From the NCBI GenBank assembly GCA_019916065.1, contig CM034243.1:4712001-4776000 (forward strand): 64,000 bases of DNA, read 5' to 3'. The notes under the pieces are model-generated. The model was not told where the DNA came from. It made no database searches and worked only from the letters and a program-made list of their open reading frames with translations. The translations under genes and the position numbers were made by a program. Every line of letters begins with the position of its first letter. Positions within the stretch are counted from its first letter, which is position 1. The stretch is from Vitellaria paradoxa. Taxonomy: Eukaryota > Streptophyta > Magnoliopsida > Ericales > Sapotaceae. Positions 1-11,822 of the stretch are shown piece after piece.

Positions 1-3000
1 CATGCATGCCCTTCTCGAACAAAAATGAAATATGATCAATACATGCAATGCTACATAAATTATTAATTAATGAGATGTGTAGAAATGTAATTTCTCATTA
101 TTTATTTGATGATGATATGGCCCCAATCTATAAGAAGCAATATAAAGGGGAATTTCATCCATTTTAGTTAAGTTTAAAGCCACATATCATTCAACTTTGT
201 GATGATTATATAAAATATATGTGTGTGTGTATATATATTTACACACACAATTCCATATTGTAAAATAGACTTTACTAGTAAATTAAAATGTGGTTAAAGT
301 TGAAGTGGTTGTGTTGTTGCTTTTGTTGGTACTAATTTTGATTTTTACTTCATTTTGATGTTGAAAAGATGGAGCAAAATCTTTAATACATAGAACTGAA
401 TATTAGTTAGTGGTACATGGTTTAAGCAATGAAAACTTGCATGGCATACTGGTTTGGAATTTGGCAGAAGAATTAATTGAAAGGCATTGTCAATGAAGTA
501 ATTGCTAATTAATTAATCTGTCCATACAAATTTAATTCGTGTAAGAGAGAGAGAGAGAGAGAGAAGTAAAGTAAATATATTGGTTTGTTTTGTTTCTTTA
601 CTTGATTCTTAGTTTAGGAGAGATGAGATTAAAAGAAAAAAAATAAATAAGTATAAATATTTTTCTCTCTCTTACCAAAATTTCAAACACAACCTAAACT
701 AAGGATGGAACTAAGAAGGGATAGTACGGGGTCATGACCCATCTCCCCCAACTACCTAAATTATTATAAATAATTTATATTTCATTGTTAACAAATTTAA
801 ATATGCGTATTTGTTTTTTTTTGTCAAAAATTCACTTTAATTATTTTTTTCAAATAAATTTATAATTATTGTTAATCATATAGGTATTTAAGCTTCTATC
901 AAATATATATATACACATATATATATATTTATATAGGTATAAGACTTTTTTGATTCCGTAAAAGTATATATATTTTTATTGCACCATCCGAGAATAAAAT
1001 TAATCTACTAAGTACAAGTGGTGTTTGAATGACTTAAAAAAAAAAGTAAAAATAAAAATAAAAAGTTAATATAAAAGTAACACATAATAAAATTTAATTG
1101 AAAAAAATTTTAAAAATTATTTAATTTTTATTTTTGTGAGTTTTTTTTTTTTTTTATAAATTAAACACCATCCTATATATATATATATATATTATATTAT
1201 ATTGTGGAGATCTTCCTAACATTTCAATCGGCCTCCAACCAAAAAATTTCTTCAAGCCCATTATAGGTTAATAAATTGATTTCATTGTGACAAAGATTTT
1301 GCCCATATTGACCGGCAAGAAAACTAGTTTGACTAATTTTTTTAAAATATTCTTGACACAATTTATACGAATCAAAATGAATGGATTATCACATATATAT
1401 GGGAAACACGTTTTAGTGAAAATATTTTTCAAATGACCAATAGAGAAAAAGTAGATGTGGATGAATGCATGCCATTACTCTCCTTATTTATTGGTAAATT
1501 ATCATTCAATGACGAATTATTAATCCACCCCGGAAAACACATTTAATTGTAGTGGAATTGTTCAAACACGTTTCCGGCGACGAAAATCCGATATAGGCTC
1601 CGTTTGGGCACACCCAAATAAAATAAAATCTTACAAAACTCTATAAATACGAATTACGAGATAACAAAATTTAAAATTTTCACTCACTACACGAATTATG
1701 AGATTTTTACTTTTACAATTTTATTTTATTTTATACACTTTTATACAACTCCAAACACACTCATACATGTGTACACACATACTTTAAAAAAAAAAGTAAT
1801 TAAATTTATGATGAATTATACCAAATCTCTCCTTAATATTTAAGTAATTATAACTACTGTCTCTCAATATTTAAAAATTATACTTATTTCCTTTATTTTG
1901 AAATATTGTTAAATTGAGCTTCTTCTGTTAAATTAACCGTTAAAATTTAATAGAAAATGTTAGAACCACTAAAATTTTAAGTACTTTTCTTACTTTATCT
2001 CTCCCTCCCTCGTATATTTGTCAATTTTTTTATAAAAATTTTAAAGTTTATTTATTTATTTATTTTTTACTTATTTTTAAAGATTTTTTCAAAACAAGCT
2101 GACAAATACATGAGAAGGGAGCGGTAAAACAAAAAAATAACCTAAAATTTTAATTATTTTGCAATATTATAATATTTTGAAATAAGGAACGTGCATATGT
2201 AATTTTAAAAATATATATTAGGAGATTATAAATATAATTAATCAAATGTTAAGGAAAAAATATTATTTTCTATAAAAATATCCCAAAATAAAGATAAATT
2301 ATGATCACCCACGATGCGGATCAAACGAGAATGAAAAACACGTTTCAAGTTGCATAATTACTAAAACGGGAAAAAGCTTTTCAAATATATATCATAAGAC
2401 AAACCAAAGCCAAACATTAATTTATTACTTTTGAAAACGTGATGAAAGTATTCCTAATGTCAAATATCCTTGCAAAAAAAACAAATAGCAGGATTAATAA
2501 TGAGAGAAGAGAGCAACAATTCATGAGGATATAAGAATTAAGAAAAATGTACATATATATAAAAAAATTAAATCAAATTAAGTCTTTTTCTACTAGGTAG
2601 GGTCCGTTATATAAATTTATCTACGTTAATTAAATCTGCTTAATATATATATATATATATATATATAATATTCATGTAGAGTTAATTGCCATTTTAAACA
2701 AGAAGCTATGGTTTCCAAAATGACCATTATTATTTCTTTATATGCAATTTGGTTTGACCTTTTTACCTTTTTTTATTTTGGAAAAAATAAAAACAATTGA
2801 AAAATATGTTTCAAAGATTATTTTTAAAAATTATACCGATACAGAGAATAGCAAAGTGTCATTTTTAAAATGAACATCCAGCTTAATCAGTATTTAAGAG
2901 AGAAAGAGAGAGAGAGAGAGAGCCACTTGAGCAAACACAACCCTAGGAATTCCGGACACATTAAGCCCAGTCCAGAGTTTATTAGTTGACCAAAAGGCAC

Positions 3001-3114
3001 CATACAAATAGGTTGATACATGAACAAGAGCAAGCAATTAAAGAAGGAACTGGCTAGGGTTCTATCAATATATATCCATCAAACGTTTACAGCTTGAACA
3101 AACACAAAAACTAT
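1..3114. other. AT-rich upstream DNA of the WRKY12 gene, no gene seen
   Basis: No coding region is supported here. The stretch has (TA)n runs (for example 2644-2666), GA tracts at 545-563 and 2899-2921, a partial inverted-repeat element end near 700-790, and one copy of the GTTTGG-type MITE at 1597-1762. The last ~200 bases before the ATG at 3115 are probably promoter and 5' UTR of the WRKY gene. The GA tract at 2899-2921 lies in that interval, but no transcription start can be fixed from sequence alone. Confidence 0.6.
1597..1762 (+). repeat. MITE-like repeat, GTTTGG family (subtype b)
   Basis: The copy starts with CTCCGTTTGGG and ends with ACTCCAAACACACTC. Between them are two blocks related to AATTACGAGAT and a T-rich segment ending TTTATACAACTCC. 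The copy at 45966-46132 matches it along its length in the same orientation. The inverted GTTTGG/CCAAAC ends and absence of an ORF suggest a non-autonomous DNA element. The superfamily is not assigned, because no clean target duplication was found. Confidence 0.6.
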
Positions 3115-4484
3115 ATGGAAGGAGAAAGGGTAGGAGGGTTACCTAATTACGAGTTGCAAGTGTCGTTGATCACTACTGCTCCGATTTCAATCCAAGAAAT
3201 GGGATTCGCGCAGTTTGAAGATCATCATAATCAGGTCATGAGCTTCTTGGCCCCCGCTTCACAGCCTTCTCCGATTTCCCCACCTCTAAACGACGGCGGC
3301 ACCACCACCATCCACCATCACCACCACGGCAGCAATGAGGAGAGGAACACTACGGGTGCTATGGGATTTGGCCACCACGGACTCAGTGGCAGACCTTCTT
3401 GGAATAACAACCAGGTGTTTCGATTACTTAAATCTGTACGTTTGAAATATATATATATATATATATATGTAAAAATTATATGTAAAATCATGAATCATTT
3501 AAAATTAATTTCCTTAATAAATTATTTTATAACTTCAATTTCATTGGGTTTACTTATTATTTTGTTAATCTTTCTATCTAATTAACTTTTTTTTTTTACC
3601 TAAATTTAGGAAGGACGGCTGGATTCCAAGAGTTCAAATGACAAGAACTGCACTGTTAATGCGAGCTACGATGATAGCAATTCATGGTATCCCTCTCTAA
3701 ACTTTTTTTTTTTTTTTTTTGGCTTTGTCTTCTCTTCTTTTAATCCTCGGGTGTTTAAACCATATCCCTCCAGCTATGTTCAAATTATATACATATATAT
3801 TTATATATGTATGTATTTTTGTATGTATCATTTATGCACATGAATGCTTTCAGTCTCTCCAATTATTCCTCTCAATTACATGTACGTGGTGTGTGCAATA
3901 ATGTAAGAGAGACATTGTAGAAAAGTGTCCTTCAAAAATCGAACAATGTTTTTTAATTTTGTTACAAGAATATGCTTTTTCTGTACGGCATGTCACAGTA
4001 CTCTCTCTCTCTCTCTCTCTCTCTGAATGAAATGAGTGCTAGACCTACTATAGTCTTCTTCGTACTCATCCATACACCACAAATCTCACATGCCCACCAA
4101 CAATACTTGACTTCAAGTTTCCATTAATTACTCACACGACTATCTGTTTCTATTATAAATATCATCTTTAATCATATATATACATATATATGTATGTATG
4201 TGTATGTATAGGTTTATCAGAGAATTAATTAATGTAGATGAATATTGACTATGTAATTTGAATTAATTAACAGGTGGAGGAGCTCCGTGGCTGCAGAGAA
4301 GAGTAAGGTCAAGATGAGAAGAAAACTTAGAGAGCCTAGGTTCTGTTTCCAAACAAGAAGTGATGTGGATGTGCTCGATGATGGTTATAAATGGAGGAAA
4401 TATGGCCAGAAAGTTGTCAAGAATAGCCTTCATCCAAGGTACCCTCTTCTCTTGCTTAATTAATTAGCTATTAATACATCGTAC

Positions 4485-4515
<31 letters not shown>

Positions 4516-7402
4516 GATTAATCAAAATAATCTTTTAGCTTATCTATATGTCCCTAGAAAAAACTAGTGCTATATAATCAAAATATGCGATTAAAATATT
4601 TAACGAGAATGATGTGAATAAGTGTAAGTTTTTCCTTTTAAAACATATTTTATTTACAAAATTGCCACCACCCATCACTTCATTTTGATAAATTTTTTTC
4701 TATTTTTTTGGCTGAGTAGTAAATTTTATAATATATTTTATATATTTTTCTTCCTTTTTTTCAAATATGCTATTTATTTATTTATTTTTTTTTTGAATGT
4801 CATATCATTAGTTTCCCTAAAAAAAAAAAAAAGTAGAAATAAAGAAACTCGTGCATGATACTCTTGATATGAAACTTGCAATTGAATTAACGGAAGGTAC
4901 CCAGTATTTAATTTAGGGGAAAAGAGGGTTGCAGTTACATTGGCGGCAAGACTGATATAATTACTGATGTGCTTGGGTGGTAGGGAAATAAATCACAAAA
5001 AAAAAAAAAGGAAGAATTAACAGTCGCTTGTTTATTAAGATTGCTCGTCATAAATAAGAGTGCTAGGTTGGTCTGCCATACTCTTAGAAAAGGAGGGAGA
5101 AGAGTGATAAGAACCAAAAATCAGTTCACCACCAAACAAAAACGAAATTGTTTAGATAATAACAAGGTAATGGAATGCAAAACACCCTAATGTTAATCCA
5201 AAAGTTCAGAATCTGATTTCCAGTACAAAATTACAACTATTCATAGTTTGGAACATCCCTTCAAGAATAGGAAAAGTCAAAAGACACTAATAACTCTACT
5301 TCATACCAATAACTCTCCCACATGTACCTAGACACATTAAAACAGCCATAAATATGATATAGCAATAACTTCTAGTGAAAAAAACTCAAAACAGCAATTA
5401 ATACAAAATTTATTACATGTAGGAAAAGTAAAAGACTAAAAAGGACTTGTTTTAAGTCTTAACAGCTCCCTTGGGCTTCAAGGCTTGAAATTGTATCAAC
5501 ATAAGCTCAATTCTGCTCCTTTAAAGCTCGAATCCACCAAGAAAGCCCAAATTATGCCCCAAGCTCCAATTGAAGGCAATTAAATACTTTCAGCCCATTA
5601 CCCTTCAGATTGCAAGTTTCAAAGTTCAAAGAGGCTTCAATTGCTCCAATTCTACTTAGTAAGGCCCTTTGGAGTTGTTTGGCCCTAGCCCTTGTCATTG
5701 GTCCATCCGAAACCATTTGCATGCCAAATTCATTTTCATGAGTCGGATTATGACTTTCATGAGGCACATCAATTACTTCCCAAGTATTAGTTATTAGAAG
5801 TAGAGAACATGAAAGTATATTATAGGTGTGTTTGGAGTAATAAAAAGTAAGATAAAATGAGAAAATTTATGAATTCGTTATTCGTACAGTGAGATAAAAA
5901 GTGAATAACTCATTAGCAAAATATAAATGAAAGTCTGGCTAGAATGACTTGATTGATTCTTAATTAGATCCGGAAATGAATTAATTCACTCATTTCACTG
6001 TAACATATTGGAACAATATATAACACCCCTATGTTTAATTAATATTCTAACAGTGTGCAAATTAACAATTACAAAACTTAATAAATAAATAAATCTGAAT
6101 AATGATAAAACAGTAACATATAGTTTTAGTTACAATAATGCAAAATCGCTTGAAAAATGAACAAATTAAGAAATCAGAACATGCATGCAAAGTTGAATTC
6201 TTTCAACATTAGACAGTTGATGTTTTTCAAAAATACATTAATTTCCACATGTACACATGGAATTCAAATCTCTTGAAAACTTCATCCGATGATTTTCCAC
6301 CATTAATTAATTATTCTGGATATATAACTAGTTAATGCACAAATTTAGTGTTTTAATTGTGGGTAGAAGAAAACATGTAAATGCTCATATATAATATGTA
6401 CCTATATATGTATATATACCTAGCTACTTGTGAAATGGAGATTAAAGGAAGAGCCTAGCATTAATTTCTGAGCAAAATATTCCTCCTGATCTCTGGCTAG
6501 CCATCATCATGACATCATTTAACTAGCGTCTATTCAAAAATTAAGAAAATTAAAGTAAGATTTTTTGAAATTTAGAGTACAAAAAGTTATTTTGAAATGG
6601 TAATTAGATGGCTTGATTTGGTGAGTTGAATTAGTTCAAAAAAATTATGATTGGATATTTACGTTTGATTTGACATAAAATTGTTAAATATAAAGTGACA
6701 GGTGACAAAAATTTAACGGATAATCTTAAAAACTTTTAGAGTTTGTTGGAATTTTTTGGTATAAATATCAGTCTAATTTTTTAAAAATTTTGTCAAAATC
6801 CGTTGGAACGTACTATAATAGTTCATTTCAACGAATTTTGACCAATTTTATAAAAAATTTAAAATTTTTTGGAGTCTAAAAATGTTGAAACTTTTGATTT
6901 TTTTTTTTTTTTTTTAGAATTTTTCAAACTTCTTTCGAGGTCCAAAGGGCCTTATATATATATATATATATATATGGTAGATCTCCCAAAACTTGTTTTT
7001 TTGCTGCTTTATGAGATTGGCTTGTCTATATATGTAAAGGGTACCAAATTCACTCCTGCACCCTTAAGACCAATATGTTAACTAAGATCATCACAAAATC
7101 AATTTATTAGTCTTGTGGTTAATGGTTATATATAGTTTATAGACAATAGAAGCGAGAGGCCACCACACTTTTTAATCTATTTTGATAAGTGGGCTAGCTT
7201 GTGTGGGTTTATGAATTCACACCATCTCAAATCACGATAAGGAAAAAATATTTTTCTCTCTAAATATTTTTCTTTAATCTTGATCATTCATTTGTGAATT
7301 CATTAACTTATGCATATACAATCAATACTAGAATAAAAAAAATAATTTTCTTCAATTTTAACTATTGGAACTGTAATCGTTATTTAAAATCATAATACTA
7401 AA

Positions 7403-7440
<38 letters not shown>

Positions 7441-7954
7441 TGTGTATGATTTTATGAAACATTTATCTTACGATGTAGATGTTCTATCAAAATAAGAGAA
7501 GGGACGTACTAGGACTTGAAAAGGTTTATGCAATTAAGAACAATCACCCGAATAGGACTACCATTGAAGTTGTAACACGTACCTTGTAAACAAAATGGGA
7601 TCTCTTAAAATGATTGGGCGAAAAAAGTGAAATACATATATACATATATATATATATTCATAATTCTGATATTTGCACCACATTACTCTGACAAATTTTT
7701 CATAATTCTTACAATGCAAGGTCATTTTCTTAATAAATATAAAATTTGTACAGTTTTGTTTAATTTATGAGTTTCTGGGAGTTGATTCCAGGAGTTATTA
7801 TCGTTGCACACATAATAATTGTCGGGTGAAGAAGAGGGTTGAGCGCTTGTCGGAAGATTGTCGAATGGTGATAACAACGTACGAAGGTAGACACAACCAC
7901 TCTCCATCTGACGACTCAAACTCATCCGAACACGAGTGCTTTACCTCTTTCTAG
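3115..7954 (+). CDS. WRKY12: WRKY transcription factor, group IIc, WRKY12 orthologue
   Basis: Four exons join in frame with GT-AG introns: 3115-3414, 3610-3686, 4274-4438 and 7792-7954, giving 234 residues. The WRKY domain has WRKYGQK at residues 166-172 and a C-X4-C-X23-H-X-H zinc site (C186, C191, H215, H217), the group II pattern. The basic stretch [20 protein letters not shown] before it and the tail after HNH match WRKY12 of other plants as I remember it. The N-terminal half is low-complexity, with a His run near residue 64. Intron 3 splits the Arg codon of HPR, the conserved PR intron of group II, and is 3.35 kb long. WRKY12 in Arabidopsis is a nuclear W-box-binding factor that restrains secondary-wall formation in pith and affects flowering; that role is inferred here by orthology. 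The ATG at 3115 is chosen because it begins MEGER. AATAAA at 8095-8100 is a plausible poly(A) signal. Confidence 0.95.
5105..5464 (-). mobile_element. LTR of a retrotransposon in WRKY12 intron 3 (remnant)
   Basis: Read on the minus strand, a purine-rich tract (CCCAAGGGAGC) is followed directly by TGTTAAGACTT, the usual polypurine-tract/LTR junction, at 5464. A possible LTR end TTCTTATCA lies at 5105, giving a 360-bp TG...CA unit. Just upstream on the same strand is a gypsy-type ORF fragment (5552-5767). The 5464 boundary is well supported. The 5105 end is a guess, and no target duplication was found. Confidence 0.6.
5552..5767 (-). pseudogene. Ty3/gypsy polyprotein C-terminal fragment
   Basis: The reading frame contains [15 protein letters not shown], a motif that recurs near the C-terminus of plant Ty3/gypsy polyproteins. 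No protease, reverse transcriptase, RNase H or integrase sequence remains upstream, so this is the tail of a truncated element. It lies just before the polypurine tract and LTR on the same strand. It sits wholly inside WRKY12 intron 3, in antisense orientation to that gene. Confidence 0.65.
5825..5913 (-). repeat. Partial MITE copy, GTTTGG family (subtype a)
   Basis: GGTGTGTTTGGAGTAATAAA begins the copy, which runs through GATAAAATGAG, a GAATTCGTTATTCGTACAGTG block and GAGATAAAAAGTGAAT. This is the reverse complement of the right half of the copies at 43629 and 55423. It lies in WRKY12 intron 3. Confidence 0.55.
6541..6955 (-). repeat. Dispersed element sharing a GTCAAAATCCGTTG core
   Basis: This intronic stretch shares blocks with 56155-56525, including GTCAAAATCCGTTGGAAC, a TTTGACATAAAATTG-like block and AAGTGACA. 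The two copies lie in opposite orientations. There is no coding content. A more diverged relative with clear inverted ends lies at 61643-62002. Confidence 0.5.
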
Positions 7955-8270
7955 TTGTTGATTAATGGCTTATAATGATCACTGAACGAATTAATATTAT
8001 AAAGTTCATGTAAGTTAATTTGTATGAATATTTATTTAAGAATATTAGTTGTATGTCCAACATGAGAAGCAGAAGCACTACTGTAAAAAGCTTGAATAAA
8101 GAGACTGGTTTAATTAGCTTTATGGAAAAAGAATTATGTATATGTATGCATCCTATGTTGTATGTGTTAAGAATAGAGTTCGCAATTTAATTATGTTCAC
8201 TTGTCGTGTTTTATTATTATTATTATTTATGTTTAAATATTTATTAATTTAATATATACCTTAAACAATT

Positions 8271-8742
8271 AAGGAGTAATTAAATTTTACTTCTTTGGTG
8301 ATTGGCTCAAAAATATATGACTCCTATCAAATCTAAAATTTAACGTTAAATTTTAAAAATTGATAAATTTATTAAATTTAATTAAATTTATGACACAAGA
8401 TTCAAAAATTGATTGGTGGAAAAAAATCATAAAAATTGATTGATAGAAGTGCATATTTATTCATTTTATATTAAATTAAGTATTTTTTGGTTTTTTTAAA
8501 TAGACTTAATATAAAATCTATATATGAAATTTTTCTTATTTTGTTTTTCAATAATGTCCCTTGCACAACTACATTTGGGCATCTATGATACGCAAGACAC
8601 AAATCTAATTAAATTTAACAGATTTCTTAAACTTTTCATGCAATTTAATGAAAATTATAGGAGTTATGTGTTAAATTTTAAAATAGAGGGGAATCATGTA
8701 TTTTTGGGTCAAATTCAAAATTGGTGAAATGTAATTTACTTA
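8271..8742. repeat. MITE-like element, GGGTAATT family
   Basis: The ends AAGGAGTAATTAAATTTTAC and GAAATGTAATTTACTT are roughly inverted. The interior matches 14305-14739 and 41585-42023, with the shared blocks CACAAATCTAATTAAATTTA and AATCATGTATTTTTGG. A frame of 67 codons inside it is not conserved in the other copies, so it is not a gene. Confidence 0.55.
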
Positions 8743-9017
8743 ACCATTAATTTATTTCAAAATCTGGTCACATCATACCTATTTTGGATTAAGGTATTCA
8801 TGTTATGTCTTTTTTTTTTTTCTAATGATTTTGTGTTTCAATTGTGAACTTGCTCAATTGAGGTTCATGAAATTAGAGTACAATATAATAGTTAAACTTA
8901 TTTTCAACTTTTGAATTCCTATATAAAGTTATTCAATGGATGAAAATGTTTTAATCTTAACCATTGAATAAATTTTCATAAGAATTCAAAAGTTAAAAAT
9001 ACAACTTCAAGTTATAA

Positions 9018-9385
9018 AGGCTGCATTTGGCAACAAAAAAAAAACTCTGAAAATCGATCTCTATAAATCTCTAACAACTCTTTTATCTTTAATTTTCCCG
9101 CCATCACTAATTTCAAAAAATTCCAATATTTCGTTAAAAAAATAAAAAATCTGGAAGTAGGTTATCCGAATGTATAAATTTTTTATACAATCATATTCTT
9201 CATGTCGAGAGCTTTCAAACGAGTACCATTGTCGCTATTTTTTGTGAATTTTTTTGAATCCGTGGGAACGGATTTTGTAAACCGTTCCCACAGTTTACGA
9301 ATTTTTAGAAAAAAGTGGCGCCAAAATTAACTCCAAACCACATTTTATCTCAATTTATCTTATTTTTTCTTACGCCAAACGGAGC
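9018..9385. repeat. Longer GTTTGG-type inverted-repeat element
   Basis: It begins GGCTGCATTTGGCAAC and ends ACGCCAAACGGAGCC, with AAAACTCTGAAAATC near the left end and TTTATCTCAATTTATCTTA near the right, as in the short copies elsewhere. About 200 bases of unrelated sequence fill the centre. It may be a larger relative or a composite of the short MITE. Confidence 0.45.
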
Positions 9386-9518
9386 CAAAGTTAAATCCTA
9401 TCCGTACATATAAATATTTTCAATTTACAGTTTATAAGAAAATATTATATATGAAATCATGTAATAAATCTCACTACTAGAACCATTTCTTTTAATTTAG
9501 TCACTATAATTGATATTG

Positions 9519-9991
9519 GAAGGGAAGGAACTAGGAATTTAATTGGAGGGGAGCCAACGTTCCATGGAAGTTTCGGGAGGAATAAAAAAAGACAACACTA
9601 CAACAACGTAAAAAAAAAAACAACCACCTTAATTTGGCAGTAATGTTAAAACTTTGAACGGGAGAAATAAAATGAGAGCGCTGAGGGGAATTTAAAGTGG
9701 GTGGGGCAACAGGTAAAGAACTTAGCAAAAAGACAAAAAAAATGGTTGAGAAGCAGTTTGTAGTTGAGAGAGAGAGAGAGAGGGGGGGGAGGAGGGGGTG
9801 TTAAAAAAAGTGACTCAGTTAGGTGAGTAGGGTTAAGAAAGCCCCAAAAAGATGAAAAAAAATTGGGAACAATTGCAGCCTTCTCATTGAACAAGAGAGA
9901 TGTGTCAAAATTAGATATTTACTGTGTGGTGGAAAACAATTATGCATATTAGAGGTGCTATTTTAAAAAAATATATATTTATAAAAATAAT

Positions 9992-10029
<38 letters not shown>

Positions 10030-10076
10030 GTCAGGGGAGCTGAGGCCCCTTTGTCAGGCGGTAGTTCCGTCCCTGG
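9519..10076. mobile_element. Candidate inverted-repeat transposon remnant
   Basis: The left end reads GAAGGGAAGGAACTAGGAAT. The right end, reverse-complemented, reads CCCAGGGACGGAACTACCGC. Both continue into GGAG/GGGG-rich sequence, and the interior holds a (TA)n tract near 9996-10024. The same terminal motif appears at about 700 (AAGGATGGAACTAAG). This looks like one end type of a DNA-element family. Target duplications are unclear. Confidence 0.4.
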
Positions 10077-11247
10077 GCATTGGTTATGGAAACTTTAATT
10101 AGGACAACCTTGTGTGTATCATATGAATTACGACTCATTACACAATCAAAACACTAATTATTAATATTATTATTAACAAACTTTGATAACCATATCCCTC
10201 CAACTAGAAAACTACAAGGGCTAAAATGAATCAGTTTAAGCAACTCTTTTGTTTGTTGCCGAACTAATGATTCGTGGGAAGAACCGAGATATGCATGATG
10301 AGTGAAGCTTCGTTCTGAAGGTTATATATGTATCCTCAATAAAGAGGTAGGTATAATATATATACATACATGTATGTATGTGTTGGAATCAGGTAATTCG
10401 CATAAGGTGGTGTGTCATAGATCAAATAATTGTTGTGTTGATTATCGATGTATGGTTAAAGTTGTTTACAGCAATATACAATAAAAGAGAATACATACAC
10501 ATACATATTTTGTGTGTGTGTGTGTGTGAGAGAGAGAGAAAGAGAGTGAGAGAGAAAGAGCCATTATTTTGGGATTAAGATGCTTTGTATCTAATATATT
10601 AACAGTCACTCTGCGTAGGTGGAAGATTATCTGGATCTCTCTCTCTCTCTCTCACGCGCACACACACACATATATAATGTATCTAATAACAACCATTGAG
10701 GAAATTAGTACTGATCAACCCTACAATTGTACAACTGCATATGGATTAATGCAGTCTACATGCTATGATATTACCTTCAGGCTTCAGTCGAGATGGAGAT
10801 AAGCAGGAATCCAAATCAATATACCAACCTCCGGAAACCATATAAAGTGCTATGTGTATGCACATAAACTACTAATTTGAAATGGCAAATGATCAATTTG
10901 AGAAATGCCAGTCCTCTAAGTCACACTCACAAAGTAGAGATTTTACAAGAATTATATGCGATGCAGCAAGTAGTGATGGAAACTATAAGTTGCATATCTT
11001 TCACAAATATAATTTTCAGAGAGAAATATTAAGCACACAATAACTGTTAAAATTAAAAAAAAAAAAAGTTCACTCACAACAATAAAAAATAAAAATAAGT
11101 ATTATTATCCTCTTTCTCTATTATTAATCAAAAGTTATCTTTAAATAACACTTAACCTCCTCTTCCTCCTCTTCATATCATCGTCATCATCTTCAGTATC
11201 ATCATCAATTAGAGTTGAAATAGGTTTGAATATACTTTGAATCTTTA

Positions 11248-11559
11248 CGTAGTATTTAGTTTGTTTTTTTATTTTTATTTTCTATTTTAAGTTTTTTTTC
11301 TTATTTTGTGATACTGAAAATAACGAAAACAGTTCAAAATATATTTGGTTACTTGTTTTTTCAAATTTTGTTTTAAAAAACAAAAAATGAATTTTTATAT
11401 GAAATGAAAAATGGTTAAAAATTTGTTTTGAGCATTTTTTTTAATCTAAAATAAACAAAATCTCAAAATAAGAAAAATAAGATATTTTCCATTTTTTTAT
11501 TTTGAAATTTTTAAAGGATAAAATACTGAAAACAAGAATGCAAACGAAATGCCACCTAA
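11248..11559. repeat. AT-rich dispersed repeat (copies at 45136 and 62044)
   Basis: The stretch is made of TTTTTTATTTT / AAAATAAAAAA blocks around AATCTCAAAATAAG-like and GTTACTTGTTTTT-like cores. Matching blocks occur at 45136-45455 and 62044-62361, here in inverted order. It starts CGTAGTATTTAGTTTG and ends GCAAACGAAATGCCACC, giving weak inverted ends. There is no ORF. Confidence 0.45.
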
Positions 11560-11822
11560 GATTATTAAAACAAACAGCGCGCTGGCAAAAGCCTTTGAAT
11601 TTGGTATAAAAATTTATTAATCAGCTTTCAAAATTTTTCTAAAAAGATAAAATCAATAATTTGATCGACCAAAAATTTGTGCAAAATTCAGTGTAGGTTC
11701 TGGCAAAGCGATAAATATTAGTCAAAGAATTGGTTCATATTATCTTGCCAAATTTTGCGCCATTTCAAACAAATAATAGGCCCTATTTAACAATGTTAAA
11801 AATAAAAATTTTGTCCATCTCT

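Larger units (their letters stand above)
7955..11820. other. Gene-free, repeat-rich DNA between WRKY12 and ALG12
   Basis: I see no supported gene. The stretch contains the 3' end of WRKY12, MITE-like elements at 8271-8742, 9018-9385 and 11248-11559, and a candidate inverted-repeat element at 9519-10076. Around 10500-10680 there are GT, GA, CT and CACA tracts. The open frames near 10302-10802 are driven by these simple repeats and show no recognisable domain. Confidence 0.6.

Noticed and set aside
9531..9894. Overlapping minus frames of 65 and 82 codons
   Set aside because: They are driven by GA/CT tracts and the interior of a candidate inverted-repeat element, with no domain.
10302..10802. 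Three overlapping plus frames
   Set aside because: They run through GT, GA, CT and CA microsatellites; the peptides are low-complexity and show no homology I recognise.
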